Positions 35,552 to 47,237 are shown, counted from the stretch's first letter. The stretch is DNA of 53,519 bases from Helicobacter sp. 13S00477-4 (GCF_002272785.1 NZ_MLAS01000013.1:1-53519); one strand, 5' to 3'. Translations and numbers: made by a program. The notes: a model not told the origin generated them from the letters alone.

Positions 35552-37912
35552 TTGATCCACTTAAAAACTTTTCTATTCTTAGCTGTGTTTTCAAATCTTT
35601 TGTCCTCTCTTGAAATCACACTCAATTATGGAAAAGAAAATTCAAAAAATTTCTCAGTACTCAATATAAAAAATCCTCAACCTTTTGCGTGTAAAACAAT
35701 TTTTGGTCACACTGATATTGAAAATAGAACCATTGAATGTATCATTGATGCTGTTCCAAAAGAAGGTTTTATACCAGTAAAAACAACATTTTTTGAGTTT
35801 TACTATCAAATGATAAAAGGAAAATTTCATCTTTATATCAAACCCAAAAAAAAACAAAAGCTTTTTGCTGTCCCTCTAGATCTCAAAAAAAATATACAAA
35901 TCACACGAGAAAAACCTTCTTTATCTAAATCCTGGCAAATCATAGGATTTGAAGATCAAATACCCTTTTTGTCAAATCAAAAACCAAAAGGTTTAAACTT
36001 CCCTATCCTCATTGAAAATGCCCAAACCCCTTATATACCAGAACTTGATATAAACAATGAGCCTCTAAATTACTCAAAAGGTTTTGATTCTAACAGTTAC
36101 ATGAAAATAAAATCTCTTATGGAAAAAAAAGATTATTATCAAGCATTAAACACCATCAATGAAACACTCAAGCAATTTCCCGATACTATATTTAAAAAAG
36201 ATCTCTATCTCTATCAACTCATAGCACTATCAAAAATCAATAAAAATCAACAAGATGCTATTATAGAAATTGGTCTTAGCTGGATCAAACAATACCCTAA
36301 CGATACATCAGTTCCACAAGTTTTATATCTATTAGGGAATGCTTATACCGGTATCAGATATTATTCAGAATCACAATACTATTATAAAAGAATCATTCAA
36401 GAATACCCTAAAAATAGGTATGCTCCTCTTGCTAAAATGCAGTTAGCTATTCAACTAACAAATACCGGAAACATTGGATCAGCTGCAGTTTATTTCCAAG
36501 AAGCCTATACACAAGCCAAAGATATTGAAAGTGCTAGCATTATTGCACTCAATTGGGCAACATTTGAAATAAAAAAGCAAAATATTTCAAATGCTAAAGA
36601 ATTGATTGATAAAATCTTGCAAGCCAATCCACAATTTTTCACACAAGAACCTACAAGAACCTACAAAATTATGGATTTCCTGAAAAAAAATAAACTTTAT
36701 AAAACTACTGCTGATATAGGAGAGTATGTATCAAAGCACACAACAAACACACAAATTCAAGAACAAATCAAATATGATTTAGGAGTTTTGTATCAAAAAG
36801 CTAAAGAATTTGACAAAGCCCACATTGCGAATCTAAATTACCTCAAAGACTACCCTACAAACCCTAAAGCAAAATCTGTTAAAGCAAGAGATGATTCTAT
36901 ACTTTTTGAGATCAGTGGTAGCAATGAAGAAAAAATCCAACGTTATGACTATATCATCAAAAAATACCCCAACACTGAAGAAAGTCAAAAAGCCTTTCAA
37001 TTAAAAGCACAAATATTTTTAGATGAGAAAAAATACAAAGAAGTCCTCGATATGAGAAAAGATCTTAAAGAAAATTCTCCCATAGTCCAACTTGCTATCA
37101 ATAAACTCATCAAATCCTACTTGGAAAAAAATGATTGCAAAAATGCTAATATTTACCTGCTGCAAACTTCAGAATACCAACTTGATGACAATCAAAAACT
37201 ACAAGCTTTTGATTGTCTCTATGATGCCTCTTTAAACAAAAAGGCTCAAAGTATTGCCAAAGGAATGGCATTAAATGCAAAAAATAATATTGATAAAAAA
37301 CTTGCATGGCTTTATAGAGATGCCAAAAACTCTTATCAGCTTGGGGATTACAAAACATCTATTTTGGCTGCAAGAGATGCTCTTTCTATGTCGACTTCAA
37401 CTAAAAAATCACAATATTACGATGTTGGCTTTACATTATTCTTTGACCTTGTAAATATCAATAATAAAAATGAAGCCCTAAAATTATCTTCAACATTAGA
37501 AAAATTATTTAAAAATGACAAAAGAATGATCAAAGTCTATGCAACTTTACTTGAATGGCAAAAAAAAGATAAAAATCAAACCACCATACAAATATATGCT
37601 CAAAATATTATCAATCTTCAAGATAAATATAAAACCGATGAATTTACACCTTACACAGAATTTGAACTAATCAATGCCCTCATCCAGACCCATAAACTCA
37701 TGCAAGCATTATTTGAAGTTGATGCCCTATTAGACAAAAAAATCACTCAAGAACAAATTCAAAAAGCCTTCTATACGAAAGGCTCTATACAGAATCTTCA
37801 AAATAATACCAAAGAAGCAAAAGATTCATTTCAAAAATGTATAAATATCCCAATAAATTCTGCTTGGAAAAATCTATGCACTCAAGCACTTGATTTACTT
37901 GAAAAACAATAA
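35552..37912 (+). CDS. pflA: Flagellar motor TPR protein PflA
   Basis: PflA is a periplasmic protein of the enlarged campylobacterotan flagellar motor, needed for stator ring assembly and rotation. The protein (786 residues from TTG 35552) has a short signal peptide, a beta-rich N-terminal domain to about residue 170 and then a long array of tetratricopeptide-like helical repeats. TTG 35552 is preferred because GGAG lies 6 nt upstream; another TTG at 35540 has no ribosome site. Its place between nuoN and a phosphomannomutase gene is the same as in H. pylori. A nine-A tract at 35846-35854 lies within its coding sequence. Confidence 0.85.
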   Translation: MIHLKTFLFLAVFSNLLSSLEITLNYGKENSKNFSVLNIKNPQPFACKTIFGHTDIENRTIECIIDAVPKEGFIPVKTTFFEFYYQMIKGKFHLYIKPKKKQKLFAVPLDLKKNIQITREKPSLSKSWQIIGFEDQIPFLSNQKPKGLNFPILIENAQTPYIPELDINNEPLNYSKGFDSNSYMKIKSLMEKKDYYQALNTINETLKQFPDTIFKKDLYLYQLIALSKINKNQQDAIIEIGLSWIKQYPNDTSVPQVLYLLGNAYTGIRYYSESQYYYKRIIQEYPKNRYAPLAKMQLAIQLTNTGNIGSAAVYFQEAYTQAKDIESASIIALNWATFEIKKQNISNAKELIDKILQANPQFFTQEPTRTYKIMDFLKKNKLYKTTADIGEYVSKHTTNTQIQEQIKYDLGVLYQKAKEFDKAHIANLNYLKDYPTNPKAKSVKARDDSILFEISGSNEEKIQRYDYIIKKYPNTEESQKAFQLKAQIFLDEKKYKEVLDMRKDLKENSPIVQLAINKLIKSYLEKNDCKNANIYLLQTSEYQLDDNQKLQAFDCLYDASLNKKAQSIAKGMALNAKNNIDKKLAWLYRDAKNSYQLGDYKTSILAARDALSMSTSTKKSQYYDVGFTLFFDLVNINNKNEALKLSSTLEKLFKNDKRMIKVYATLLEWQKKDKNQTTIQIYAQNIINLQDKYKTDEFTPYTEFELINALIQTHKLMQALFEVDALLDKKITQEQIQKAFYTKGSIQNLQNNTKEAKDSFQKCINIPINSAWKNLCTQALDLLEKQ

Positions 37913-37923
37913 GGAAGTATCTA

Positions 37924-39321
37924 ATGATTGATATGAGTATTTTTAGAGAATATGACATCAGAGGAATTTATGATAAAAATCTCACAAAAGATATTGTTTT
38001 TGGCATCGGGGTTTTATTGGGAGAAAAAATCAAAAAAAATGGAGGAAAAGATATTTGTATCGGTTACGATGCTAGAATCCATTCGCCTATAATCTATGAA
38101 TGGATAAAAGAAGGGTTAAGTTCAAAGGGAATAAAAATCTATAATATTGGATTAGTACCTACTCCTATAGCTTATTTTACCACTTGCAATACCATAGATT
38201 CGATCACTTCACCTAATTCTATAATGATTACAGGTTCACACAATCCACCTCAATATAATGGATTCAAAATAACCATTAATGCTAAACCTTTCTATGGCAA
38301 AGAAATAAAAGAATTAGGAAATGAGCTTTTAAATCATCCTATTATCTATACATGCTCTCTTAGCAAAGACTACCACATTAATGCACTCGAAACTTATAAA
38401 GACTATTTAGTCAAACACTTTTCGTCTCTCAAAAATTTCCCTTATAAAATTATTTTAGATTATGGTAATGGGGTTGGTGCTATTGGAATGGAAGATATTT
38501 TGGATCAATTAAACATTCAACACTATTCTTTATTCGCCGAGCCTAATGGAAATTTTCCCAATCATCATCCTGATCCAAGCGAAGAAAAAAACTTATCTGA
38601 TATTAAAAAACATATGAAACAACACGACATTTCTATTGGTTTAGCATTTGATGGAGATGCTGACAGGATTGCTTTATTAAGCACTAATCACATCTATAAA
38701 GGGGATGAATTAGCCATCCTTTTTGCCAAAAACTTAAAAAAATCCAATATCGATCCTCTTGTGATAGGGGAAGTCAAATGTTCCCAAATTATGTATGATG
38801 AAATAAATAAAATAGGTAAAAGCGTGATGTATAAAACAGGACATAGCAATCTTAAAGTCAAACTCAAAGAACTCAATGCCCATTTAGGAGCAGAAATGAG
38901 TGGGCATATGTTCTTCAATGATCGTTATTTTGGCTATGATGATGCTATTTATGCAGGACTAAGAGCATTAGAATTATTTTTAAGCCATACTCCTGAGCAA
39001 ATAGAATCTATTATCAATAACCTTCCAAGAATGTATTCAACATCTGAAGAAAAAATCCCTGCAACAGAAGAAAATAAATTCCTTATTATTGAAGAACTTT
39101 ATCAATTCCTAAAAAATCCCTCTGAAGATTTCCCCAAAATAATTGATATCATAACCATTGACGGTCTTAGGATAATTTTTAAAGAAGGTTGGGCTCTTGT
39201 GAGAGCAAGCAATACTACCCCTGTTTTGGTTACCAGATTTGAAGCTCAAAACCAAGAAAAAACAAATCACTACAAACAAAAACTCCTAGGTGTAATTGAA
39301 CATATCAAAAAAAATATTTAA
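37924..39321 (+). CDS. Phosphomannomutase / phosphoglucomutase
   Basis: This 465-residue alpha-D-phosphohexomutase interconverts hexose 1- and 6-phosphates for lipopolysaccharide and glycan synthesis. The phosphoserine loop TGSHNPPQYNGFK, the metal loop DGDADR and the sugar loop GAEMSGHMFF are complete. It corresponds to the algC/manB-type gene that follows pflA in H. pylori. It sits 11 bp after pflA and ends the long nuo-pflA run; a 53-bp gap with a new -10 box follows. Confidence 0.9.
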   Translation: MIDMSIFREYDIRGIYDKNLTKDIVFGIGVLLGEKIKKNGGKDICIGYDARIHSPIIYEWIKEGLSSKGIKIYNIGLVPTPIAYFTTCNTIDSITSPNSIMITGSHNPPQYNGFKITINAKPFYGKEIKELGNELLNHPIIYTCSLSKDYHINALETYKDYLVKHFSSLKNFPYKIILDYGNGVGAIGMEDILDQLNIQHYSLFAEPNGNFPNHHPDPSEEKNLSDIKKHMKQHDISIGLAFDGDADRIALLSTNHIYKGDELAILFAKNLKKSNIDPLVIGEVKCSQIMYDEINKIGKSVMYKTGHSNLKVKLKELNAHLGAEMSGHMFFNDRYFGYDDAIYAGLRALELFLSHTPEQIESIINNLPRMYSTSEEKIPATEENKFLIIEELYQFLKNPSEDFPKIIDIITIDGLRIIFKEGWALVRASNTTPVLVTRFEAQNQEKTNHYKQKLLGVIEHIKKNI

Positions 39322-39342
39322 AAATTTTGAGGAATTTTAAAT

Positions 39343-39348
39343 TATAAT
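39343..39348 (+). promoter_or_regulatory. Candidate -10 box of hisH
   Basis: A TATAAT within the 53-bp gap lies 26 bp before the hisH ATG, suggesting separate transcription from the nuo-pflA run. No -35 element is clear. Confidence 0.4.
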
Positions 39349-39374
39349 AATTAAAATCTAAATAAAGCTAGGCA

Positions 39375-39989
39375 ATGAAAATAGGTATCATTAACTACAA
39401 TATGGGAAATCTGGCTAATGTTAAAAATGCTTTTGAAACTATTGGCATAAAAACTATCATTGAGAATAACCCTTCAAATATTCCAAATTATGACAAACTT
39501 ATTTTACCAGGCGTAGGAGCCTTTGGAGATGCAATATTGAATCTACAAACAACTGGCATGAAAGAAGCTTTGATAGAACACATAAAAAAAGGTAAATATA
39601 TACTTGGTATATGCTTAGGGATGCAACTGCTTTTTGAAAAAAGTAAAGAATTTGGTGAACATAGTGGTCTTGAATTGATGCAAGGTGAAATCATTAAATT
39701 TGAAACAAAAACTTTAAGTATCCCTCATACAGGCTGGAATCAATGTCATTTTACATCAATGGGTATCCAACATCCTTTGGTAAAAAATATTCAAGATAAA
39801 ACATATTTGTACTTTGTCCATAGCTATCATGCTACTTCAATAAATCCAACAAATCTAGTTGCACAATGTTTCTATGGAGAAAAATTCCCCGCCATCGTAG
39901 CTAAAGAAAATATATTAGGGATACAAGCACATCCAGAGAAATCACATCAAAATGGTCTTAAAATTTTAAGTAATTTTGCTGCACTCTAA
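39375..39989 (+). CDS. hisH: Imidazole glycerol phosphate synthase, glutamine amidotransferase subunit
   Basis: HisH releases ammonia from glutamine for the HisF cyclase in histidine synthesis. The 204-residue class I amidotransferase has the nucleophile Cys in GICLGMQLLFE and the His/Glu pair in QAHPEKS. hisF is not adjacent and not in the window. HisH paralogues sometimes serve sugar-modification pathways when paired with a HisF paralogue, but nothing of that kind is beside it here. Confidence 0.88.
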   Translation: MKIGIINYNMGNLANVKNAFETIGIKTIIENNPSNIPNYDKLILPGVGAFGDAILNLQTTGMKEALIEHIKKGKYILGICLGMQLLFEKSKEFGEHSGLELMQGEIIKFETKTLSIPHTGWNQCHFTSMGIQHPLVKNIQDKTYLYFVHSYHATSINPTNLVAQCFYGEKFPAIVAKENILGIQAHPEKSHQNGLKILSNFAAL

Positions 39990-40128
39990 AATCTATTTAA
40001 TGTGTTACTTTTTTTAGCATTTTTATATTTTAAAAAATAACTAAAATTAAAAAACAATATCTTAAAATTATTTTTATGGAATAATCTAGCATTCAATCAA
40101 ACACAACTTCAACAAAGGAAAATTGTTT

Positions 40129-41391
40129 ATGTCATTACAAATCCTCACGACCAAACAAAAAATCACTTCTATGATTGCAGCCTCCTCGGGCAATTTAGTT
40201 GAATGGTATGATTTTTATATCTATGCCTTCACTGCTCATTATTTTGCCCATCAATTCTCAAATTCAAATAACCCGACCATAGAGCTTATATCTGCATTTG
40301 GTGTGTTTGCATTAGGTTTTTTAATGCGTCCTATTGGGAGTTGGCTATTTGGATCTCTTGCTGATAAAATTGGACGAAAAAAATCAATGGTCTATTCTAT
40401 TATCTTAATGGCATTTGGTTCATTTTTAATTGCAATTTTACCTACAAAAAATACAGTTGGAGATGCTGCGATCATCTTTTTATTGATTGCTAGATTGATA
40501 CAAGGATTGAGCGTAGGTGGAGAATATGGAATCGCAGCAACTTATCTTTCAGAATTAGGAAGTAAGGGAAATAGAGGATTTTACTCTTCTTTTCAATATG
40601 TTACACTCATTGGAGGACAATTACTTGCAGTTTTTTCATCTGTGATTATTGAAATATTTTATACCCAAGAAGAACTAGGTGATTATGCTTGGAGAATTCT
40701 TTTTGTGATCGGTGGAATTTTGGCATTATTATCACTATTTGCTAGAAAAAATATGCATGACAGCACTCAAAACTTGAATCAATATAAAAATAGAGGAAGC
40801 CTTAAAGAACTTTTCAAATACAAAAAATCTTTTATGATGGTACTTGGTTTCACAGCAGCAGGCTCACTTTGTTTTTATACTTTCACTACATACACCAAAA
40901 CCTTCATGATAAATACAGCTGGTTTTTCATCTCAAACCTCTAATTATATTATGCTTGCAGCACTTTTTTGTTATATGATTCTCCAACCAATTTTTGGAGC
41001 ATTTGGAGACAAAATAGGACGTAAGAATTCATTAATCATCTTCTCAATATTTGGAATAATCTTTACTTATCCGATTTTAAATATGCTTGCACACACGCAA
41101 AATCCTTCTATAGCTTTTGGTATCATCACATTCTCATTACTCATTTTGAGTTTTTATACTTCTGTGGCAGGTATCATAAAAGCTGAACTTTTCCCAATCC
41201 AAGTCAGAGCACTTGGCACAGGACTCTCTTATGCCATAGCCAATACAGTATTTGGGGGAACAGCACCCTATTTTGCCCTCCAATTTAAAAACTATGGTTT
41301 TGAAAATATGTTTTTTGTTTATATTATTATTATGCTGATAATTTGCCTCGTAGTCAGTTGCTTATTGCCGAAAAAAACCCAATTAAATTAA
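40129..41391 (+). CDS. MFS metabolite/proton symporter, KgtP-like
   Basis: This 420-residue inner-membrane transporter has 12 predicted helices. The opening AASSGNLVEWYDFYIYAF and GSLADKIGRKKSM loop are typical of the metabolite:H+ symporter family, and resemblance is closest to alpha-ketoglutarate permeases of Helicobacter. Transport of a dicarboxylate such as 2-oxoglutarate is likely; proline/betaine transport by a ProP-like relative is the alternative. ATG 40129 is used rather than the TTG two codons upstream. It is monocistronic and ends facing dnaG across a hairpin. Confidence 0.82.
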   Translation: MSLQILTTKQKITSMIAASSGNLVEWYDFYIYAFTAHYFAHQFSNSNNPTIELISAFGVFALGFLMRPIGSWLFGSLADKIGRKKSMVYSIILMAFGSFLIAILPTKNTVGDAAIIFLLIARLIQGLSVGGEYGIAATYLSELGSKGNRGFYSSFQYVTLIGGQLLAVFSSVIIEIFYTQEELGDYAWRILFVIGGILALLSLFARKNMHDSTQNLNQYKNRGSLKELFKYKKSFMMVLGFTAAGSLCFYTFTTYTKTFMINTAGFSSQTSNYIMLAALFCYMILQPIFGAFGDKIGRKNSLIIFSIFGIIFTYPILNMLAHTQNPSIAFGIITFSLLILSFYTSVAGIIKAELFPIQVRALGTGLSYAIANTVFGGTAPYFALQFKNYGFENMFFVYIIIMLIICLVVSCLLPKKTQLN

Positions 41392-41426
41392 AAATTATTT
41401 TAAAAATAAAATTTTCCTGATTTCTC

Positions 41427-41445
41427 CCCTATCATAGCGATAGGG
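41427..41445. terminator. Bidirectional hairpin between the transporter gene and dnaG
   Basis: A perfect 7-bp stem, CCCTATC / GATAGGG with a 5-nt loop, sits in the 95-bp convergent gap. It is followed by TTATATTTT on the plus strand. Confidence 0.7.
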
Positions 41446-41486
41446 TTATATTTTGAACTCACATATCCAAACGTAATACGTGATAT

Positions 41487-43142
41487 TTAAATTGCTACCA
41501 ACTGACCTTTTTTTAATTTCACAATATTGTCTTTGATTTTCCTAATTTGAAAACTTTTTTCTTCAAAACCAAGATGATTTTCTAAACGAATCTGTTTGAG
41601 TCGATTCTCATAGTATTTTAATATTAAGACTAAAAGCTCTTTTTCAAATCCATCCTCACATACTAACAAACTATCATCAAGAGCAATCCCAATCAATATA
41701 CTATCTTCAAAATCCCCTCTACATAAAGCATTAAATTCTTTATTCCTATAACAAAATACACTCTCATCAATATACTCAATCGCGATATCCAATAAATTCC
41801 TATCCTCTAAAATATATTTGATAATTAGGCTTTCAAGCTTATCATAAGGATTTTTAGAGATATTAATTGAAGTATCTCTTACAAAACTATTTTTATAACT
41901 CCCTTTATATTTTGGGACAATGAGGTTTAAAGGGATCTTCAAAATATCTGCAACAAATCCTCTATATTCTTCTTGCAATAACGGAGAAAGACTATGTAAA
42001 AAATCTGCAGATTCTTTAAGGGCAATTTCTTTTTGAAGAGGATCACTCAGATTATATTTTTGTCCAATTTGAGCGAATACAAATTCAATAAAAGGGACTG
42101 GTGAAGCAAAAAGATTTTCTAACTCATCTATCTTTTTTTGCACCACCATATCTGCTGGATCAAGTCCTCCATTAAAAATCACTACTCCTCCTGCCTTACC
42201 TGCTTTTGACAACAATATTGATGCCTTGAATGCTGCGTTAATGCCAGCCTTATCGCCATCATAGCTAAGAATAATTTTAGGCTCTCCTTTATTAAGCAAG
42301 GGCAAATGATCTTGTGTCAAAGCGGTACCAAGCGTTGCTACTGCAGTACTAAAACCTGCTTGATGCAACATGATGACATCCAAATAACCTTCAGTAACAA
42401 TGATTTGTTGTGTTTTATAAATAGATTCTTTGGCAATATGATAGCCATAAAGCAATTTTGATTTATTAAATTGTCTGGTTTGAGGAGAATTAATATATTT
42501 GGCAAAACCCTCTTTAAGGGTTCGACCTCCAAAACCAACAACCTTACCATTTGGAGAATATATAGGGAATAAAATCCTTTCAGAAAATCTTGCATAAGTG
42601 CGTGCATTATCCTCACCAATTATACCCAAAGCAACCAATTCTTTAAAATCAAATCCATTTTCTTGAGCAAACCTTATGGTCTCAAAACTAGGACCACAAA
42701 ACCCAAGTGCAAATTTTTCAATAGAAGCTTCACTCACTCCTCTTTGTAGTAAATAATCTCTATAATAAGGTGTCTCTATCAACCTTCTTTGATAAAATAA
42801 AGAAATACTTTCTAAAATTTTAGAATCATCTTTTTTAACAATCTGACTCCCTTCATACTCCAAAGAAAAATTAAACATCCCTGCAATTTTCTCAACAGCT
42901 TCAACAAAATCAATTTTCTCATATTCCATCACAAACTTTATAGCATCGCCACCAACGCCACATCCATAACAATGATAAAGTCCTTTTGTCCTATTAACAA
43001 TAAAGCTAGGTGTTTTTTCATCATGAAAAGGGCAACACGCATTAAAATTACTACCTGATTTTTTAAGTTCAATATATGAATCAATAATTTCAACAATATC
43101 AATAACTTGTTTTAAGCCTTCTATTGAGGCTTGAGCAATCAT
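41487..43142 (-). CDS. dnaG: DNA primase
   Basis: DnaG makes RNA primers for the replication fork. The 551-residue protein has the zinc site Cys37, His40, Cys58 and Cys61 (CCPFHDEKTPSF, YHCYGCG). The RNA polymerase core has a TOPRIM fold with VTEGYLDVIMLHQAG and LSYDGDKAG. A variable C-terminal helicase-binding domain begins near residue 430. It lies divergent from groES-groEL, as in H. pylori. Confidence 0.95.
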   Translation of the reverse strand: MIAQASIEGLKQVIDIVEIIDSYIELKKSGSNFNACCPFHDEKTPSFIVNRTKGLYHCYGCGVGGDAIKFVMEYEKIDFVEAVEKIAGMFNFSLEYEGSQIVKKDDSKILESISLFYQRRLIETPYYRDYLLQRGVSEASIEKFALGFCGPSFETIRFAQENGFDFKELVALGIIGEDNARTYARFSERILFPIYSPNGKVVGFGGRTLKEGFAKYINSPQTRQFNKSKLLYGYHIAKESIYKTQQIIVTEGYLDVIMLHQAGFSTAVATLGTALTQDHLPLLNKGEPKIILSYDGDKAGINAAFKASILLSKAGKAGGVVIFNGGLDPADMVVQKKIDELENLFASPVPFIEFVFAQIGQKYNLSDPLQKEIALKESADFLHSLSPLLQEEYRGFVADILKIPLNLIVPKYKGSYKNSFVRDTSINISKNPYDKLESLIIKYILEDRNLLDIAIEYIDESVFCYRNKEFNALCRGDFEDSILIGIALDDSLLVCEDGFEKELLVLILKYYENRLKQIRLENHLGFEEKSFQIRKIKDNIVKLKKGQLVAI

Positions 43143-43293
43143 TCATTTCCTTTAATTTTTATCTTATTTTATTATCTTCACCCTTAAAAATATATCTCAA
43201 TAAATGCTAACTTATTTAAAAGCTATATGATATAAACATATTAATATTTAGTCTTGTAGACTAATATTTTTTGATATATTTATCATAAATATA

Positions 43294-43322
43294 TTGACTC
43301 GTTTAACAAAATCCATTATAAT
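43294..43322 (+). promoter_or_regulatory. Sigma-70-type promoter of groES-groEL
   Basis: TTGACT at 43294-43299 and TATAAT at 43317-43322 are separated by 17 bp. It is the best-formed housekeeping promoter in the window. The expected transcription start, near 43329, lies within the CIRCE operator. Confidence 0.85.
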
Positions 43323-43323
43323 T

Positions 43324-43350
43324 ATGGCACTTAAATTTTTTAAGTGCTAA
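43324..43350. promoter_or_regulatory. CIRCE operator for HrcA
   Basis: ATGGCACTT (43324-43332), a 9-bp spacer and AAGTGCTAA (43342-43350) match the CIRCE consensus TTAGCACTC-N9-GAGTGCTAA at 6 of 9 and 8 of 9 positions with exact spacing. Overlap with the start of transcription is the usual repressor arrangement. hrcA is not in the window. Confidence 0.85.
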
Positions 43351-43390
43351 TTTTTCAAAATAAATTAAACTTGAAAACAAGGAGAAAACA

Positions 43391-43666
43391 ATGAAATTCA
43401 AACCACTCGGCGAAAGAATTTTAGTTGAAAGACTAGAAGAAGAAAGCAAAACAAGTTCAGGAATAATTATCCCTGATAACGCAAAAGAAAAACCGCTTAT
43501 GGGCAAAGTAAAAGCTATAAGCAAAAAAGTTGCTGATGAATGTAAATGTATTTCAGAAGGCGATACTATTGTTTTTGGTAAATACAAAGGTAGTGAAATC
43601 AAATTAGATAACCAAGAATATATTGTCCTAGATTTAGAAGATGTATTGGGCATCTTGAGCAAATAA
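43391..43666 (+). CDS. groES: Co-chaperonin GroES
   Basis: This 91-residue protein caps the GroEL chamber. The [18 protein letters not shown] opening and the mobile loop [19 protein letters not shown] are standard. Unlike H. pylori GroES, it has no Cys/His-rich metal-binding C-terminal extension; it ends at VLGILSK. It is co-transcribed with groEL, 30 bp downstream, under HrcA control. Confidence 0.97.
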   Translation: MKFKPLGERILVERLEEESKTSSGIIIPDNAKEKPLMGKVKAISKKVADECKCISEGDTIVFGKYKGSEIKLDNQEYIVLDLEDVLGILSK

Positions 43667-45337
<1,671 letters not shown>

Positions 45338-45375
45338 TACCCCTCGCCTCAGATTTATTATCCTATATTTCAAAT

Positions 45376-45408
45376 GAGCTTCCTGATCAAAGGTAGCTCT
45401 TTAATATT
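45376..45408 (+). terminator. Likely terminator of groES-groEL
   Basis: GAGCTTCCT and AGGTAGCTC form a 9-bp stem with one T-T mismatch and a GATCAA loop, followed by TTTAATATTT. Confidence 0.55.
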
Positions 45409-45608
45409 TCTAAATTTTAAAGCTTCATCTTATCTCATAAATCTTATATTAATTTTACTATCTAGTTTGTTTAAGGATAAAAATATCTTTGAAATTTTTA
45501 TTAAAAAGGCCAATCTATAGTCCTATGATGTTATCAAAACTAATGCAAAGGAAAAATTTTTACAAAATATATTCTCCATATTTAATTTATATCTCTACAG
45601 GGAAGTTT

Positions 45609-45617
45609 TGCTATGAT
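45609..45617 (+). promoter_or_regulatory. Extended -10 promoter of guaA
   Basis: TGCTATGAT, an extended -10 element, lies 28 bp before the guaA ATG at 45645. A GAAGG ribosome site lies between. Confidence 0.5.
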
Positions 45618-45644
45618 TTTAAGAATATTTACTGAAGGGTTTTT

Positions 45645-47201
45645 ATGGATAAAGTAGAAATTTTAGTATTAGATTTTGGTAGTCAATATACACAGCTTAT
45701 TGCTAGAAGGCTTCGTGAATACGGTGTCTATACAGAAATTGTGCCTTATTTTGAAAGTTTTGAATCCATTCAATCAAAGGAACCAAAAGGAATAATATTG
45801 AGTGGTGGACCAGCTAGCATTTACCAAAAAGATGCCTATAAACCAGATAAGAGGATATTTGATTTGAAAATTCCTATACTTGGAATCTGTTATGGCATGC
45901 AATATATTGCTGATTATTTTGGCGGTAAAGTCATCAAAGCACAAGTCCAAGAATTTGGTAAAGCAAATTTAGAACTACTCAACTCATCTATTTCAAATAA
46001 AATTTTTGAAGGTGTAAAGCCCTGTAGCATTATATGGATGAGTCATTCTGATAAAGTTGAAATCATACCTGATGGCTTCATAGAATTAGCAAAAAGTGAG
46101 GATACTCATTATTGTGCTATAGCAAATTTAAAGAACCAAATCTATGCACTCCAGTTTCATCCTGAAGTTATCCATACTGAATGTGGGGGAGAAATATTGA
46201 AAAACTTCGCACTCAAAATTTGCAAGGCTTTCAGAGGATGGAATATGGCTAGATTTGCTAAAAGTGAAATTGAAAAACTTCGCAATATTACAAAAACAGG
46301 AAAAGTCCTTTGCGGAGTAAGTGGAGGTGTTGATTCTTCTGTTGTGGCTACTCTCCTTTATCAGGCAATCGGAGAGCAACTTATACCTGTTTTTGTCGAT
46401 CATGGACTTTTAAGGGCAGGAGAGAGAGAAGCAGTAGAAAAAATGTTCAAACAGAATCTAAAAGTCCCTCTCATCACTATAGATGCTAGTGAGCTTTTTT
46501 TAAGTAGGCTTGCAGGTATCATAGAGCCTGAAGCCAAGAGAAAAATCATCGGAGAGACATTTATTGAGGTTTTTGAATCTGAAGCAAAAAAACACAATAA
46601 TAATGGAGAAATAAAATTCTTGGCACAAGGCACACTTTACCCTGATGTGATTGAATCTGTAAGTGTAAAAGGACCTTCTAAAACTATCAAATCTCATCAT
46701 AATGTGGGTGGTTTGCCTGAATGGATGAAATTTGAATTGATAGAGCCTTTAAGAGAGCTTTTTAAAGATGAAGTTAGAATGCTCGGATTTGAACTAGGGA
46801 TACCCCAAGATATGCTAATGCGCCATCCATTCCCTGGACCTGGTCTAGCTATCCGTATTATGGGGGAAGTAAATAAGCAAGATTTAGATTTACTTAGAAA
46901 AGCAGATTTTATTTTTATTGATGAGTTATATAAGAATGGTTTTTATGATAATGTATGGCAAGCTTTTTGTGTCTTGCTAAATGTAAAATCTGTAGGCGTA
47001 ATGGGGGATAATCGCACTTATGACAATACGATTTGTATCCGTGCAGTTGAAGCCATCGATGGTATGACAGCAACTTTTGCTCATTTGCCCCATCAGTTTT
47101 TAGAAAAAGTATCTACACGTATTATTAATGAAGTTACTGGTATCAATCGTGTGGTTTATGATATCACCTCCAAGCCACCAGGCACTATTGAATGGGAATA
47201 A
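45645..47201 (+). CDS. guaA: GMP synthase (glutamine-hydrolysing)
   Basis: GuaA converts XMP to GMP. The 518-residue protein has an N-terminal glutamine amidotransferase (nucleophile Cys82 in GICYGMQ; HPE in [11 protein letters not shown]). Next come an ATP pyrophosphatase domain with the P-loop SGGVDSS and a dimerisation domain ending in [11 protein letters not shown]. All parts are intact. The restriction-modification pair begins about 70 bp downstream. Confidence 0.96.
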   Translation: MDKVEILVLDFGSQYTQLIARRLREYGVYTEIVPYFESFESIQSKEPKGIILSGGPASIYQKDAYKPDKRIFDLKIPILGICYGMQYIADYFGGKVIKAQVQEFGKANLELLNSSISNKIFEGVKPCSIIWMSHSDKVEIIPDGFIELAKSEDTHYCAIANLKNQIYALQFHPEVIHTECGGEILKNFALKICKAFRGWNMARFAKSEIEKLRNITKTGKVLCGVSGGVDSSVVATLLYQAIGEQLIPVFVDHGLLRAGEREAVEKMFKQNLKVPLITIDASELFLSRLAGIIEPEAKRKIIGETFIEVFESEAKKHNNNGEIKFLAQGTLYPDVIESVSVKGPSKTIKSHHNVGGLPEWMKFELIEPLRELFKDEVRMLGFELGIPQDMLMRHPFPGPGLAIRIMGEVNKQDLDLLRKADFIFIDELYKNGFYDNVWQAFCVLLNVKSVGVMGDNRTYDNTICIRAVEAIDGMTATFAHLPHQFLEKVSTRIINEVTGINRVVYDITSKPPGTIEWE

Positions 47202-47228
47202 AACTTATAATAAAATCTTATTTCCATA

Positions 47229-47237
47229 TGCTATAAT
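47229..47237 (+). promoter_or_regulatory. Extended -10 promoter of the restriction-modification genes
   Basis: TGCTATAAT lies 34 bp before the endonuclease ATG. The predicted leader is about 28 nt, so the pair has its own promoter immediately after guaA. Confidence 0.5.

Larger units (their letters stand above)
45338..45644. other. 307-bp intergenic region between groEL and guaA
   Basis: It contains the likely groEL terminator (45376-45408) and the guaA promoter (45609-45617). The AT-rich remainder shows no ORF, tRNA or repeat that I can support. Confidence 0.6.

Noticed and set aside
40079-40094. Possible sigma-54 promoter upstream of the KgtP-like gene (GG...GC)
   Set aside because: The GG and GC are 9 bp apart rather than 10, and the rest does not match.
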